Positions 26,501 through 34,751 of a stretch of 64,000 bases of DNA are shown here, piece by piece. The DNA comes from Micromonospora costi. Lineage in GTDB: Bacteria > Actinomycetota > Actinomycetes > Mycobacteriales > Micromonosporaceae. The notes beneath the pieces were generated by a model that was not told where the DNA came from, made no database searches, and worked only from the letters and a program-made list of their open reading frames with translations. Location: contig NZ_RBAN01000003.1 of assembly GCF_003626655.1 (NCBI RefSeq), positions 248,001 through 312,000 of the forward strand, in the 5' to 3' direction. Each line of letters starts with the position of its first letter. Within the stretch, counting starts at the first letter, position 1. The position numbers were made by a program, and so were the translations under genes.

Positions 26501-27068
26501 GGTCCACGGACCAGGCCGCGTAACCGTCGAGCAGGACCAGCAGCAGCCCCACCGCCGCGACGGTCTCCGCGGTGCCGCGCAGACCGCGCCGCGCCGCGAG
26601 CAGCGGCACGGCGAGGGCGAGCACGGTCACGGCGGCCAGGATCAGCGCGCGGCCGGCGACCCCGACGGACGCCCACGCCACCGCCGTGAAGACCACGGCG
26701 GCCGTACCGAGCAGGAGTCCGCCCAGGACGAAGAGCAGGCCCTGAACGGTACGGGTGGAGGTCTCCGGCCCGCCCGGCACGGCCAGCAGCGGCCGCGGCG
26801 GCGCCGGGGCGGGCGCCGCGACGACCGGCACCCGAGCGCGCACCGCGGCGGCCAGCTCCGCCCGCCGCTCCCGGGCACGTCGCTGTCGCTCCATCAGATC
26901 GGCGTACGCGAGCCGCGCCCGCTCCACGTCGGCGCCGAGCGCGACGATCTCCCGGTCCAGCCGGATGACCTCGGCGGCCTCGGGGTCGGGAGGCCGCCGG
27001 CAACCGGAGCAACCGGTGACCAGGTCGGCCGGGGCGCGGCACGCGGGGCAGGGGTAGGTGTCCTCCAC
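23544..27068 (-). CDS. Giant polytopic membrane protein, SCO7613-like
   Basis: A 1174-residue protein with a short N-terminal zinc-ribbon-like segment (C-P-A-C...C-S-G-C within 7-20), a coiled-coil stretch (about 30-72), and then about 1,050 residues of almost continuous hydrophobic helices, at least 30 predicted. It matches the SCO7613 C-terminal domain family of actinobacterial membrane proteins of unknown role. Composition is extremely Ala/Leu/Val/Pro-rich. The GTG at 27068 starts directly before the Cys motif. It stands alone, 48 bp downstream of cutA on the same strand. No enzyme motif is visible. Confidence 0.75.
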   Translation of the reverse strand: MEDTYPCPACRAPADLVTGCSGCRRPPDPEAAEVIRLDREIVALGADVERARLAYADLMERQRRARERRAELAAAVRARVPVVAAPAPAPPRPLLAVPGGPETSTRTVQGLLFVLGGLLLGTAAVVFTAVAWASVGVAGRALILAAVTVLALAVPLLAARRGLRGTAETVAAVGLLLVLLDGYAAWSVDLAGVAGWPGTRYAALVGGASAAVALGYARISRLTGPWFAALLAAQPVLPLLAAEARPTAAGWAVVLVGVSLLDLAVLIVLTRRAADGGAARVGPAVVAGRAVAWAGFGGALLGAAGCALPPLAQGRAAGTPLLAGLPLLLVAAALAGAALLAGGTAFRRIATGLLVPALAAALLRPVAELRPSLLLLAAALVAAGLAVAVRLLPAGWRAGPRIAALLVALGAAALTGLLTALLALDAVARSLPPWHGAAPGPDLPWGWQLPLAVALGVGAVALLAPRTARPVAGPPGLALVALALPAAVPAGWPVAVGADLVAAVALLAAVVLRPAARAGSAAVGVAVLLGHALLVGMAAPGGALTVLAVVLVLGPLVAGLGRRAPGAPPAVTGSALLAGLLALPAAVTVALVAAGAPAWWQSRAALAAVGPLLVALYAVRRHWPDLRGYAATGLAVAATVTGLAPALPSVADPLAPYAALAVLLLAAGLPARTAARPTAGDTSLSVPAAAMDGATGLPARPPAGPTDGVAVLRLAGAALLAVAVVAAAPAVLRALLLPYRRVVPAWSGAPAAVAVPELLPAGLALATLAVAVVLAARAVGARRSAAPLAALPFAVAVPPVLLTAAGAPWPAAPAVALLTGLAVLLAAALLVPRPLLVPVAVPVGLPLVASGMAGLVATEAGTLAGLGVLLVAAATAGIAGRRTEARVVGCLSAVAAATGLAVTAPLAGDLPLRDAAFTVLAVAAVTLAAAALPARAALPGDAAAPGAAHPGGTVLVRRALDAAAQGVALVALLLTLDAYRHAAAVSVLWGAAVGLRLLRRDEPADRRWVFAGIAGGSELLGAWLLLAAGGVVLLEAYTLPAAALALAAGLVGLRTRPGLTSWLALGPGLGAALVPSLVSVLVAPDPQPWRRLLLGTAALGAVLAGASRRWQAPVLLGGSGLALLALHELVRGWDLLPRWIFLAAGGLALIGLAATYERRRRDLRRLRVAVGRMT

Positions 27069-27116
27069 CGCGCCATCGTGGACGGAGCGGGCACGCCCCG
27101 CCCAGAGTGCGCGTAC

Positions 27117-27437
27117 TCAGGGACGGGTGTGCTCGTACACCCAGGTCGCGTACGCCGGATCCCCGCACTCCACCCGCGTCACGAGGATCTCCGGCACCTC
27201 GTACGGGTGGGTCGACCGGATCTGGTCGACCAGCGCGGACACCCGGTCCGGCGCGGTCTTGAACTGCACCGACCACTCGCTGCTCGTCTCCACCGCGGAC
27301 CGCCACCAGTAGGTGCTGTCCACCTGGCCGCCGACCTGCGCGCAGGCGGCGAGCCGGCCGGCGACGGCGGCCGCCGCCAGCACGTCGGCGACCGAACGGG
27401 CGTCCACCACGGTCGTCACCACACTGATCTGGTCCAC
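27117..27437 (-). CDS. cutA: CutA1 divalent-cation tolerance protein
   Basis: A 106-residue CutA1 protein, a small trimeric ferredoxin-like protein tied to divalent metal tolerance. Marks are L-A-A-C-A-Q-V near the middle, Y-W-W (usual Y-x-W), F-K-T, and H-P-Y-E-V-P-E-I near the C-terminus. Start is GTG. It is in a run of minus-strand genes, 9 bp after the acyltransferase stop, so it may share that transcript. Confidence 0.9.
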   Translation of the reverse strand: MDQISVVTTVVDARSVADVLAAAAVAGRLAACAQVGGQVDSTYWWRSAVETSSEWSVQFKTAPDRVSALVDQIRSTHPYEVPEILVTRVECGDPAYATWVYEHTRP

Positions 27438-27446
27438 GACCGCACC

Positions 27447-28493
27447 CTACGCGGCGATGTCACGGTCGGCCGCGAGCACGCCGTCGCGGTTGGCCTCGAT
27501 CCACGCGTCGATCCGGGCCCACCAGTCGAACAGCCAGTCGATGCGCTCCTGCCGGTCGGCGGGGATCTCCTCTGGCGGCACCGACCAGAACCGCATCATG
27601 ATGCGCTTGTCCATGGGCAACTCTCGCCAGACGTCGGCGACGGTGAGCATGCGGTCCAGCCCGGTGTGCGCCACGAACACGACCCCGGCGTCGGGCGCGG
27701 CGTCCAGGGCGGCCAGCAGGCCGCCGGGCTGCGGAGCGAGGACGTGGCGCATCCGCTCCGCGCGCAGGGCCATCCGTTCCAGGCCGAGCGAGCGGAGCCG
27801 GGCGATGGCACGAAGCCGCCGCCGGGGGGTGAAGTTACCGCCCTCCGGAAAGATCACGAAGGCGTCGTCGTCGTCGAGGCCCGTCGCCAGGTGCCCCACC
27901 TGGCGCACCACGACCTCGCTCCGGTCGTGGTCCGGCGACGGCGCGATGAAACGGTTCGGCAGGCGGTTGAGCAGCACGTCGATCGCCGGATCCCACTGGA
28001 GGCTGTCCTTCAGGACGATCCGGGGCTCGCGCTTGAACCAGTTGACCAGCGCGTGGATCAGGATGAAGGAGTCGCCGGGACCGGCGTGGCGGCACAGCAC
28101 CAGCTCGGGGCGGCCGACCAGCGCGGTGTCCGGATCGGCGCCGACCACGTCGATGCGCAGCCGCAGCGTCCACCGGGCCTGCCAGAACAGCACCCGCAGG
28201 AACCGCCCGGCGAGCACGTAGTGGGCGCGCTGGAATCCGGGCGACCGCACCCGCGCGCCGAAGCCGGCCGCCACCCAGAGCCCGAACAGGGCGAGCAGCG
28301 CCGCCGCGTCCCAGACCAGGTAGACGCAGCCGATCCAGAGCAGACGCAGCGGTCGCAGCCGGCCGGGGACCAGCGGCGACAGGGCGGCGGCCACCAGCGC
28401 CCAGACCGGCAGCGTGGTGACCACCACGACGGCGAGCAGGACCACGGCGGGTGCCAGCAGCACCCGCCGCACCCAGCGCGGCGGCAGCGACAT
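27447..28493 (-). CDS. PlsC-like phospholipid/glycerol acyltransferase
   Basis: A 348-residue membrane-anchored acyltransferase. Two hydrophobic segments (about 8-40 and 52-78) precede the catalytic H-x4-D motif (H-A-G-P-G-D), and the acyl-acceptor motif appears as F-P-E-G-G-N. The first motif deviates from the usual N-H-x-S-x-x-D, placing it in the larger LPLAT family rather than classical PlsC. Its start codon overlaps the patatin gene stop by 1 bp. Likely function is reacylation of lysophospholipids. Confidence 0.8.
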   Translation of the reverse strand: MSLPPRWVRRVLLAPAVVLLAVVVVTTLPVWALVAAALSPLVPGRLRPLRLLWIGCVYLVWDAAALLALFGLWVAAGFGARVRSPGFQRAHYVLAGRFLRVLFWQARWTLRLRIDVVGADPDTALVGRPELVLCRHAGPGDSFILIHALVNWFKREPRIVLKDSLQWDPAIDVLLNRLPNRFIAPSPDHDRSEVVVRQVGHLATGLDDDDAFVIFPEGGNFTPRRRLRAIARLRSLGLERMALRAERMRHVLAPQPGGLLAALDAAPDAGVVFVAHTGLDRMLTVADVWRELPMDKRIMMRFWSVPPEEIPADRQERIDWLFDWWARIDAWIEANRDGVLAADRDIAA

Positions 28494-29323
28494 CAGCGTT
28501 CCAGGTTGGCCAGGTACCGCCGGGACGCGGTGTAGGCGCGGCTGATCCGCCGCCCCACCGCCGCCATGTCCCGGTACGCCCACGGCGTGTCGTCGCGCGG
28601 GTTGAGCCCGCCGGTCGGCAGCACGTGCACCTCCACCCCCTCGGGAAGCGCGGCCATCTCGCGGAAGAACCGGTGCCGGCGGGCGATCTCGAAGGCCACC
28701 TGCGCGACCTCCCAGGGCCGGCGCGGTGGGGACAGCTCCCGCTCGATACGGCCCACCTGGAGGACGAAGATCCGGGTGGCGCCCGCCGTGACGGCCTCGC
28801 CGATGGGGATCGAGTTGACGATGCCGCCGTCCACGTAGTGCGCGCCGTCGATCTCGGTGGGCGGCAGCAGCCCGGGCACCGAGGCGGAGGCCATCACGGC
28901 CGGCACCACCGGCCCGCGGTCGAACCAGACCTCGGCGGCGCGCTCGATGTGGGCCGCGCAGCAGCGGAACGGCACCCGCAGGTCGGCGAAGGTGGTCTCC
29001 GCCCCCAGCTCCGACTCCAGCAGGCGACGCAGCGGGCGGGGCGAGTGCAGGTGGGTACGGGCGGCGAACCGGCGCAGCTGGCGGGCGACCGAGTCGCCGT
29101 ACACCTCGCTCGCCTCGGGCGACGCCCACAGCCGGACGAGCCGGTCGGTGACGGCCTCGGTCGGATCGGCCGCGACCAGCGCGCCGTTGACCGCGCCGAT
29201 CGAGGTGCCGAGCACCAGGTCCGGTCGGATGCCGGCGCGGAACAGCGCGCGCAGCATGCCGACCTCCACCGCGCCGAGCACGCCGCCGCCGCCGAGCACG
29301 AACGCGACCGGTCCCCCCGCCAT
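28493..29323 (-). CDS. Patatin-like phospholipase
   Basis: A 276-residue cytoplasmic lipid acyl hydrolase. The oxyanion loop is G-G-G-G-V-L-G-A, the nucleophile Ser is in G-T-S-I-G-A, and the catalytic Asp is in D-G-G-I-V-N. The start ATG at 29323 has AGGA eight bases upstream; the in-frame ATG at 29332 has no room for a ribosome site. It precedes and is coupled to the acyltransferase gene, suggesting a deacylation/reacylation pair for membrane phospholipid remodelling. Confidence 0.85.
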   Translation of the reverse strand: MAGGPVAFVLGGGGVLGAVEVGMLRALFRAGIRPDLVLGTSIGAVNGALVAADPTEAVTDRLVRLWASPEASEVYGDSVARQLRRFAARTHLHSPRPLRRLLESELGAETTFADLRVPFRCCAAHIERAAEVWFDRGPVVPAVMASASVPGLLPPTEIDGAHYVDGGIVNSIPIGEAVTAGATRIFVLQVGRIERELSPPRRPWEVAQVAFEIARRHRFFREMAALPEGVEVHVLPTGGLNPRDDTPWAYRDMAAVGRRISRAYTASRRYLANLER

Positions 29324-29534
29324 GCCGTTCATCCTGGCACGGCCCCGCTGCCCGCGCGCTGCCACGGGGTTCGGCGCGACGGCGGGAGCGGGCCGGCCAC
29401 CCGGCCGCGACGAGCCACCCGGATCCGTGCTGATCGATATCGGTCGACCTCTCGACGGATCCTTCCGGCGCGTTGACATGCCGGTCACATTCACGCAACC
29501 TGATACCGCTCCCACCCCGAGGCAGGTGCGAACC

Positions 29535-30887
29535 GTGACGGAGGCACTGCGTCCGGGCCGGCTGCTGGCCCGCAGATACCGGCTCCTCGACCAGATCGGC
29601 GCCGGCGGCATGTCGGTGATCTGGCGGGCCCACGACGAGGTCCTGGATCGCATGGTCGCGCTCAAGGTCCTCGCCCCGGCGCTCGCCGCCGACGCCCGGT
29701 TCCGCGACCTGGTACGCGAGGAGGCCCGGGCGGCGGCGCAGCTCGTGCACCCGCACGTGACCTCGGTGCACGACTACGGCGAGGCCGTGGCGCCGGACGG
29801 CTCGATCACCTCGTTCGTGGTGATGGAACTCCTCGCCGGCGAGCGGCTGGACCTGCGGCTCACCGCCGGGGCGCTGCCGTGGGCCGAGGCGGTCGGGATC
29901 GGCGTCCAGGTCGCGGACGCCCTCGCCGCCGCCCACCGCCTGGGCATCGTGCACCGGGACGTCACACCGGCCAACGTGATGATCACCCCGGCCGGCGCGA
30001 AGATCCTCGACTTCGGCATCGCCACCCGGATCGGTGCCCCCGACGAGGACGAGGACGGTGGCACCTTCGGCACCCCGGCGTACGTGGCGCCGGAGCGGCT
30101 GGACGGCGCGCCCGCACAGCCGGCGACGGACGTGTACTCCCTCGGCGTGCTGCTGTACGAGGCGCTGATCGGCCGGGTGCCCTATCCGGCGGACACCTGG
30201 GACCAGGTGAGCGCCGCCCTGGCCGCGCACCGGCCGCCGCCCACGCCGGCCGGCGTACCGGGTCTGCCGGACGAGGTGGCCCGGGCGGTGCGGCGCTGCC
30301 TGGCCCGCGACCCGGCGAGCCGGCCCACCGCTGGCCAGCTCGCGGCCGTCCTCCGGGAGCAGCTGCCGGCCCCACCACCGCGGCCGGCCCGTCCCGCGCC
30401 CGACGCCGGCGGGATCCGACGTACGCGCCGGGCCGCCCTGCTGGTCCCGGCGCTGCTCGCGGTCGCCGCGGCGCTCGCCGTACCGTCGCTGCTGCCCGAG
30501 CGGTCCGGCACACCCGGCGCGTCCCCCACCGGCGCGGCCGCCGCGCCGACGGCGGCCGACGCGCCGGCACCCGACGGCGGCCGCGGGCCCGCACCGTCCA
30601 CCGTGGCCCCACCGACCGGCCCACTAATGGAGGCCGCCCATCGGGTCGATGGGCTGATCGGCGCCGGGCTGACGGCCGGGGAGATCCGCTCCGACGTGGG
30701 CGTGGACCTCCGCAACGAGCTGCGCAACCTGAGAGCCTCGGCGGGCGGCGGGCGCGACGACCTGGCGCCGCCGGTGGCCCGGCTCCGCGAGAAGGTCGCG
30801 GTCCGGCTCCGGGAGGGCGGGATCAGCCCGGCGTACGCCGACCGGCTGGACGCGGCGATCGCCGAGCTGGGCGGCGCCCGGACCTGA
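29535..30887 (+). CDS. Membrane Ser/Thr protein kinase (Hanks type) with altered catalytic loop
   Basis: A 450-residue PknB-type kinase: G-loop G-A-G-G-M-S-V-I-W (22-30), ATP lysine K44, catalytic loop H-R-D-V-T-P-A-N-V-M (140-149), D-F-G (159-161) and A-P-E. One helix (about 305-325) leads to a Pro/Ala-rich linker and a small helical extracellular domain (about 365-450). The usual Lys after H-R-D-x is Thr144, an oddity. GTG at 29535 is chosen because GAGGCAGG precedes it and a TTGACA box (29473-29478) lies upstream; an in-frame ATG at 29478 overlaps that box. No PASTA repeats. Targets unknown. Confidence 0.88.
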   Translation: MTEALRPGRLLARRYRLLDQIGAGGMSVIWRAHDEVLDRMVALKVLAPALAADARFRDLVREEARAAAQLVHPHVTSVHDYGEAVAPDGSITSFVVMELLAGERLDLRLTAGALPWAEAVGIGVQVADALAAAHRLGIVHRDVTPANVMITPAGAKILDFGIATRIGAPDEDEDGGTFGTPAYVAPERLDGAPAQPATDVYSLGVLLYEALIGRVPYPADTWDQVSAALAAHRPPPTPAGVPGLPDEVARAVRRCLARDPASRPTAGQLAAVLREQLPAPPPRPARPAPDAGGIRRTRRAALLVPALLAVAAALAVPSLLPERSGTPGASPTGAAAAPTAADAPAPDGGRGPAPSTVAPPTGPLMEAAHRVDGLIGAGLTAGEIRSDVGVDLRNELRNLRASAGGGRDDLAPPVARLREKVAVRLREGGISPAYADRLDAAIAELGGART

Positions 30888-30923
30888 GCCGGCCCGGCGG
30901 TTGGCGGCCGGACCTGAGCCGGT

Positions 30924-32036
30924 TCAGCGGGTGGCCGCCCGCACCGGCTCGGGGATGCCGCCGCTCGGGCCGGCCACGCGCAGGTAGACCTCCTCGTAGC
31001 CCTGCGCCATCCGTCCCGTGGAGAAGTTCGCCGACACGTGCGCCACGCAGTCCGCGGGGTCGAGCCGCTCCACCTCCCGCAGCGCCTCCGGCAGTTCCTC
31101 CACGGTGCCGCAGATCAGCCCGGTGACCCCGGAGCGGACCAGCTCGGGCGCCGCGCCGCGGCCGAGCGCGACCACCGGGGTGCCGGTCGCCATGGCCTCG
31201 ACCATCACCATGCCGAACGGCTCCTCCCACTGGATCGGCATGATCAGGCACCGCGCGTCGAGCAGCATCCGCAGCGTGGCCTCCCGGTCGGCGTTGAGCA
31301 CCACCTCGACGCCGTCGCCGAGCATCGGCGCCACCACCTCGTCGTAGTAACGGCGCTCCGCGGGCTCGTTGCACTTGCCGGCCAGCAGCAATGGCAGCCC
31401 CGCCGCACGGCAGGCGCGGATGGCCACGTCCGGGCCCTTGTCCGGGCTGAACCGGGCCAGCCAGAGCACCGGGCCCGCCGCGGGTACGGCCTTGCGCGGG
31501 ATGTCCTCCACGTCCAGGGCGTTGTGCACCGTGCCGACCCAGGGCAGCTCGGGGTTCAGCCGGCGCTGCGCGTGCGAGACGGCGACCAGGCCCACTCCCC
31601 GGTCGGTTTCGCTGAGCACGTCACCGTACTCACCGACGGGATTGCCGTGCACCGTCGCGACCGTCGGCACCTCGCGGCGCCCCGCGATCAGCGGACCGAT
31701 GGTGGAGTGGTCGTGGATGACGTCGAAGTCCGACGCCTTGATGAGGTGGCGTACCCGTGCCAGGTGGGCCAGTTCCGGGAGCGACTCGCCGAGCCGCGGG
31801 TACTGGAGGTCCGGCGCGGTCGACACGAACGCCTCCGCGTCCGTGCCGTGCCGCTCGCCGGCGCCGAACAGGGTCACGGCGTGCCCTCGCCGGGTGAGGG
31901 CGTCCACCAGCCCCGCGACGACCTGTTCCAGCCCGCCGTAGCCGGGCGGCGGCACGGACAGCCAGGGCGGAACCACCATGGCGATCCGTAGCGGCCGCTC
32001 CGCCGCCTGGTCGGGCGTCGGATGGGTCAGGGCCAT
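30924..32036 (-). CDS. GT4 family glycosyltransferase
   Basis: A 370-residue GT-B glycosyltransferase. The N-terminal domain has P-P-x-G-Y-G-G-L-E-Q-V (acceptor side), D-V-I-H-D-H-S and a T-V-H-G segment. The C-terminal nucleotide-sugar domain has W-L-A-R-F-S-P-D-K-G and the E-x7-E motif (E-E-P-F-G-M-V-M-V-E-A). It is cytosolic and likely transfers a hexose from a nucleotide donor. The ATG at 32036 is preceded by GGGGGAGG. It is convergent with the kinase gene. Acceptor unknown; a trehalose- or glycan-related role is only a guess. Confidence 0.85.
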   Translation of the reverse strand: MALTHPTPDQAAERPLRIAMVVPPWLSVPPPGYGGLEQVVAGLVDALTRRGHAVTLFGAGERHGTDAEAFVSTAPDLQYPRLGESLPELAHLARVRHLIKASDFDVIHDHSTIGPLIAGRREVPTVATVHGNPVGEYGDVLSETDRGVGLVAVSHAQRRLNPELPWVGTVHNALDVEDIPRKAVPAAGPVLWLARFSPDKGPDVAIRACRAAGLPLLLAGKCNEPAERRYYDEVVAPMLGDGVEVVLNADREATLRMLLDARCLIMPIQWEEPFGMVMVEAMATGTPVVALGRGAAPELVRSGVTGLICGTVEELPEALREVERLDPADCVAHVSANFSTGRMAQGYEEVYLRVAGPSGGIPEPVRAATR

Positions 32037-32163
32037 GTGCCTCCCCCGTTGCTCCCCGCCTGCGGTCCGCCGGTGCGCGTGGTCGCGCTTTCCCGCTGGC
32101 CGGTGCGGTAAACCGGACGCCCCGGACGCCGGTGAAGCCGGTGACCGGGGCGGGCACCCGCCC

Positions 32164-32835
32164 TCAGTCGGCGACGACCAGCTGGTCGTCCACAGCCCGT
32201 ACGCCGGGCGCCTGCCAGGCCACCCGTACCGCCTGGTCCCGTTCCCAGAACGAGCGCACGAGGCCGCTGAGGACCAGCGTGTCCCCGTCCACGGCCGCCG
32301 ACACCCCGTCGGTGCCGACCACACGCCGCAGGGCGTGCCGCACGTCGCGGACGATCCGGTCGGCGTCCGTCGGGGCGGGCGGGCGGACCTCGACGAGGTT
32401 GGTGATGCCGCGTACGCCCCGCAGCCGGCGCAGCTCCCGCTCGGCGCTGCGGCGCTGCCAGCCGAACTCCACCTCGCCGCGCAGCATCACCCAGCCGTTC
32501 GCGACCGTGACGTCCAGCCGATCGGCCGGGACGAAGCTGTCCCACTCCAGGGCCCGGCTCGCGGCGATCGCGATGTCGGAGTCGGTGACGCCGGGGCTGC
32601 CCGGCAGGCGTACCTCGAGGTCGTCGGCGACCGCCCGCACGCCGCGCACCCGGTGGGCGCAGCGGGTCGCGGCCCACCGGTGAGCCGAGCTGTCCACGGC
32701 GCCGGTCAGGGTCACCACCCCCTGGTCGACGCTCACCCCGATCTCGTTCGGCTGCACCTGCGGGTCCCAGGCCAGCTCGGCCAGGACGTCCTGCTGGATC
32801 CGCTGGTCCTCGCGGGCGACGGCTGCCGTACCCAT
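32164..32835 (-). CDS. Protein with three BON domains
   Basis: A 223-residue cytoplasmic protein made of three BON repeats (about 10-78, 87-150 and 158-223), each with the I-x-V-x-V-x-x-G-x-V-x-L-x-G-x-V pattern and a closing V-x-x-V-x-x-x-L-x-V strand. BON domains bind phospholipid or other surfaces; OsmY-type proteins respond to osmotic stress. There is no signal peptide, unlike OsmY. Similar soluble three-BON proteins occur in actinomycete stress regions. Confidence 0.8.
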   Translation of the reverse strand: MGTAAVAREDQRIQQDVLAELAWDPQVQPNEIGVSVDQGVVTLTGAVDSSAHRWAATRCAHRVRGVRAVADDLEVRLPGSPGVTDSDIAIAASRALEWDSFVPADRLDVTVANGWVMLRGEVEFGWQRRSAERELRRLRGVRGITNLVEVRPPAPTDADRIVRDVRHALRRVVGTDGVSAAVDGDTLVLSGLVRSFWERDQAVRVAWQAPGVRAVDDQLVVAD

Positions 32836-32883
32836 TCCGTCCCTCCCCTCGCCGGTGCTGCCGACACTGCCCCCGGCACGGGT

Positions 32884-32918
32884 GACGGCGGTTCACCCGG
32901 ACCGGGTGAACCGCCGTC
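32884..32918. terminator. Very stable hairpin between the BON and protease genes
   Basis: Perfect 17-bp arms (32884-32900 and 32902-32918) separated by one base, effectively an extended palindrome. It lies downstream of the protease (minus strand) and close to the BON gene's start region. A likely terminator for the protease transcript. Confidence 0.7.
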
Positions 32919-32930
32919 GGAAGAAGGTGG

Positions 32931-32973
32931 CGGCGGGTGACGGAGCCAACCCCCTTGACCCCGTCACCCGCCG
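32931..32973 (-). terminator. Second terminator hairpin of the protease operon
   Basis: Perfect 13-bp arms CGGCGGGTGACGG / CCGTCACCCGCCG with a 17-nt loop, 30 bp after the protease stop. Together with the hairpin at 32884-32918 it forms a double terminator. Confidence 0.65.
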
Positions 32974-33003
32974 CCGGAGGGAGGAGGCAGGTCTCGATAC
33001 GGA

Positions 33004-34689
33004 CTACGACGTCTCGGCGAGCGTCACGGTTGCGCTCTGCTCGGCGCCATTTCGCTTGAAGTGCACCTCGACCCGGTCGCCCACCTTGCCGGCCTGGACC
33101 GCGCCGACCAGGTCGTCCGAGTCGTTGATCACCTTGTCGCCGAAGCGGGTGATGACGTCGCCCCGCTGGAGCCCGGCCTTCTCGGCCGCGCTGCCGGGGG
33201 TGACCGAGGCGACCAGCGCGCCGCCGCCCTCGGCCATGTTGACGCTGACGCCGAGCGACGGGTGGCTCACCTTCTCGCCGCGCTGGAGCTTGCCCGCGAC
33301 GTCCTTGGCCTTGTTGCTCGGGATGGCGAAGCCGACGCCGATGTTGCCGGTGCTCTGGCCCGAGGTGGCGATGGCGGTGTTGATGCCGATCACCTCACCG
33401 CGGGTGTTGACCAGCGCGCCGCCGGAGTTGCCCGGGTTGATCGGCGCGTCGGTCTGGAGCAGGCCGGCGATGGAGGAGGCAGCCTGGCGCGGGTCCTGCT
33501 GCTGGCCCTCACCGGCCTGGATGGTGCGGTCCCGGGCGCTGAGGATGCCGGCGGTCACCGAGCCCTGCAGGCCCAGCGGGCTGCCGAGGGCGAGCACCTG
33601 GTCGCCGACCTGCATGGCGTCGCTGTCGCCGAAGGTGGCCGCCTTCAGGTCCTTCACCCCGTTGGCCTTCACCACGGCGAGGTCGGTCTTCGGGTCGGTG
33701 CCCTTGATCTCCGCCTCGGCGGTCGTGCCGTCGGCGAAGACCACGCGGACCGTGTTGCCGCTGGCCGAGGCGACCACGTGGTTGTTCGTGAGGACGAAGC
33801 CGTCGGCGCTGAGGATCACGCCGGAGCCCTCGCCGCTGTCGGTGGCGATGGAGACGACGCTGTCCTGCACCGAAGCGGCGATCTTCGGCAGGTCCGCGCT
33901 GTTGATGACCGGCGCGGCCGAGTAGGTGCGGGTGATGGTCGTGCCGTCGCCGTCGAGCGCCATGGCGAGCGCCCCGCCGGCGACGCCGGAGCCGAGCATC
34001 AGCGCGAAGACCGCGACGCCGGCGCCCGCGAACTTGGCGATCCGGCTGGGCCGGGGCCCGGCGCCGGGGGCGGCGGCGGCCCACGGCGGCACCGGCTGCC
34101 CGGGGTGCTGCGGCTGCTGGCCGGGGTGCTGGGGCTGGTGACCGGGGTGCTGCGGCTGCTGGCCGTACGGGTGCTGCGCGGCACCCGGCTGGCCCCCGCC
34201 GGCCCAGCCGGAGTGCTGGTTGGCGTACCAGTGGCCGCCCGGGTGGTAGGCGCCGCCGGCCGGCTGCTGGTAGCCGGGCTGGCCGGAGACGGGGTGGCTC
34301 GGCTGGCCGGCGGTCGGCTGCCCCGGGAAGCTCGGGGTGGCCGGCGGCTGGTAGCTCCCGCCGGGCGCGTACGGGCTCGTGGCGACCGGCGCGGTCGGCT
34401 CGGCGCCCGCGGCGGCGCCGGCGGTCGTGGCGACCGGCACGGTCGGCTCGGCGCCCGCGGTGTCGGGGGCGGGGGCGCCGTCGGTGCCGGCGGGCTCCGG
34501 GGTGGCGGAGCCGGGGGTGAGAGCGGTGGTCTGGTCGGCGTCCCGGGCGACCGGGCCGGCCGGGGCCGGGTCGGTGGTCGGGGAGTCGGACTGCGCGCGC
34601 TCCACGCGCGGCAGCTCGGCGGTGGGGTGCGACGGCTCGGCGTCGGTGGTCGCCGGCCGGTGCTGCGGGTCGGACTCGTACTCGGTCAT
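33004..34689 (-). CDS. pepD: HtrA/PepD-like membrane serine protease with PDZ domain
   Basis: A 561-residue envelope protease. A disordered cytoplasmic region (1-210) carries a P-Q-H-P-G-x-Q repeat (about 175-195); a transmembrane helix (about 217-242) leads to a periplasm-side trypsin-like domain with the triad H (N-N-H-V-V), D (T-D-L-A-V-V) and S (G-N-S-G-G), then a PDZ domain (about 465-555). The arrangement matches mycobacterial PepD (Rv0983). It lies 62 bp downstream of the histidine kinase gene in the same order as mprA-mprB-pepD. The ATG at 34689 follows GGTGGATCC. Role: quality control of extracytoplasmic proteins. Confidence 0.85.
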   Translation of the reverse strand: MTEYESDPQHRPATTDAEPSHPTAELPRVERAQSDSPTTDPAPAGPVARDADQTTALTPGSATPEPAGTDGAPAPDTAGAEPTVPVATTAGAAAGAEPTAPVATSPYAPGGSYQPPATPSFPGQPTAGQPSHPVSGQPGYQQPAGGAYHPGGHWYANQHSGWAGGGQPGAAQHPYGQQPQHPGHQPQHPGQQPQHPGQPVPPWAAAAPGAGPRPSRIAKFAGAGVAVFALMLGSGVAGGALAMALDGDGTTITRTYSAAPVINSADLPKIAASVQDSVVSIATDSGEGSGVILSADGFVLTNNHVVASASGNTVRVVFADGTTAEAEIKGTDPKTDLAVVKANGVKDLKAATFGDSDAMQVGDQVLALGSPLGLQGSVTAGILSARDRTIQAGEGQQQDPRQAASSIAGLLQTDAPINPGNSGGALVNTRGEVIGINTAIATSGQSTGNIGVGFAIPSNKAKDVAGKLQRGEKVSHPSLGVSVNMAEGGGALVASVTPGSAAEKAGLQRGDVITRFGDKVINDSDDLVGAVQAGKVGDRVEVHFKRNGAEQSATVTLAETS

Positions 34690-34751
34690 GGATCCACCTT
34701 CTCCCGTGCCACTGCGACCCGCCTGGAACGGGCCTGGAAGTTGGCTGAAAG

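Noticed and set aside
23605..28535. Very long plus-strand open frames opposite the giant membrane protein and downstream genes.
   Set aside because: Ser/Thr/Ala/Arg-rich shadow translations. The minus-strand protein has clear transmembrane periodicity and a zinc-ribbon start.
29478..29534. ATG start 19 codons upstream of the kinase GTG.
   Set aside because: It lies on the final base of a TTGACA promoter box and has no ribosome site. GAGGCAGG precedes the GTG at 29535.
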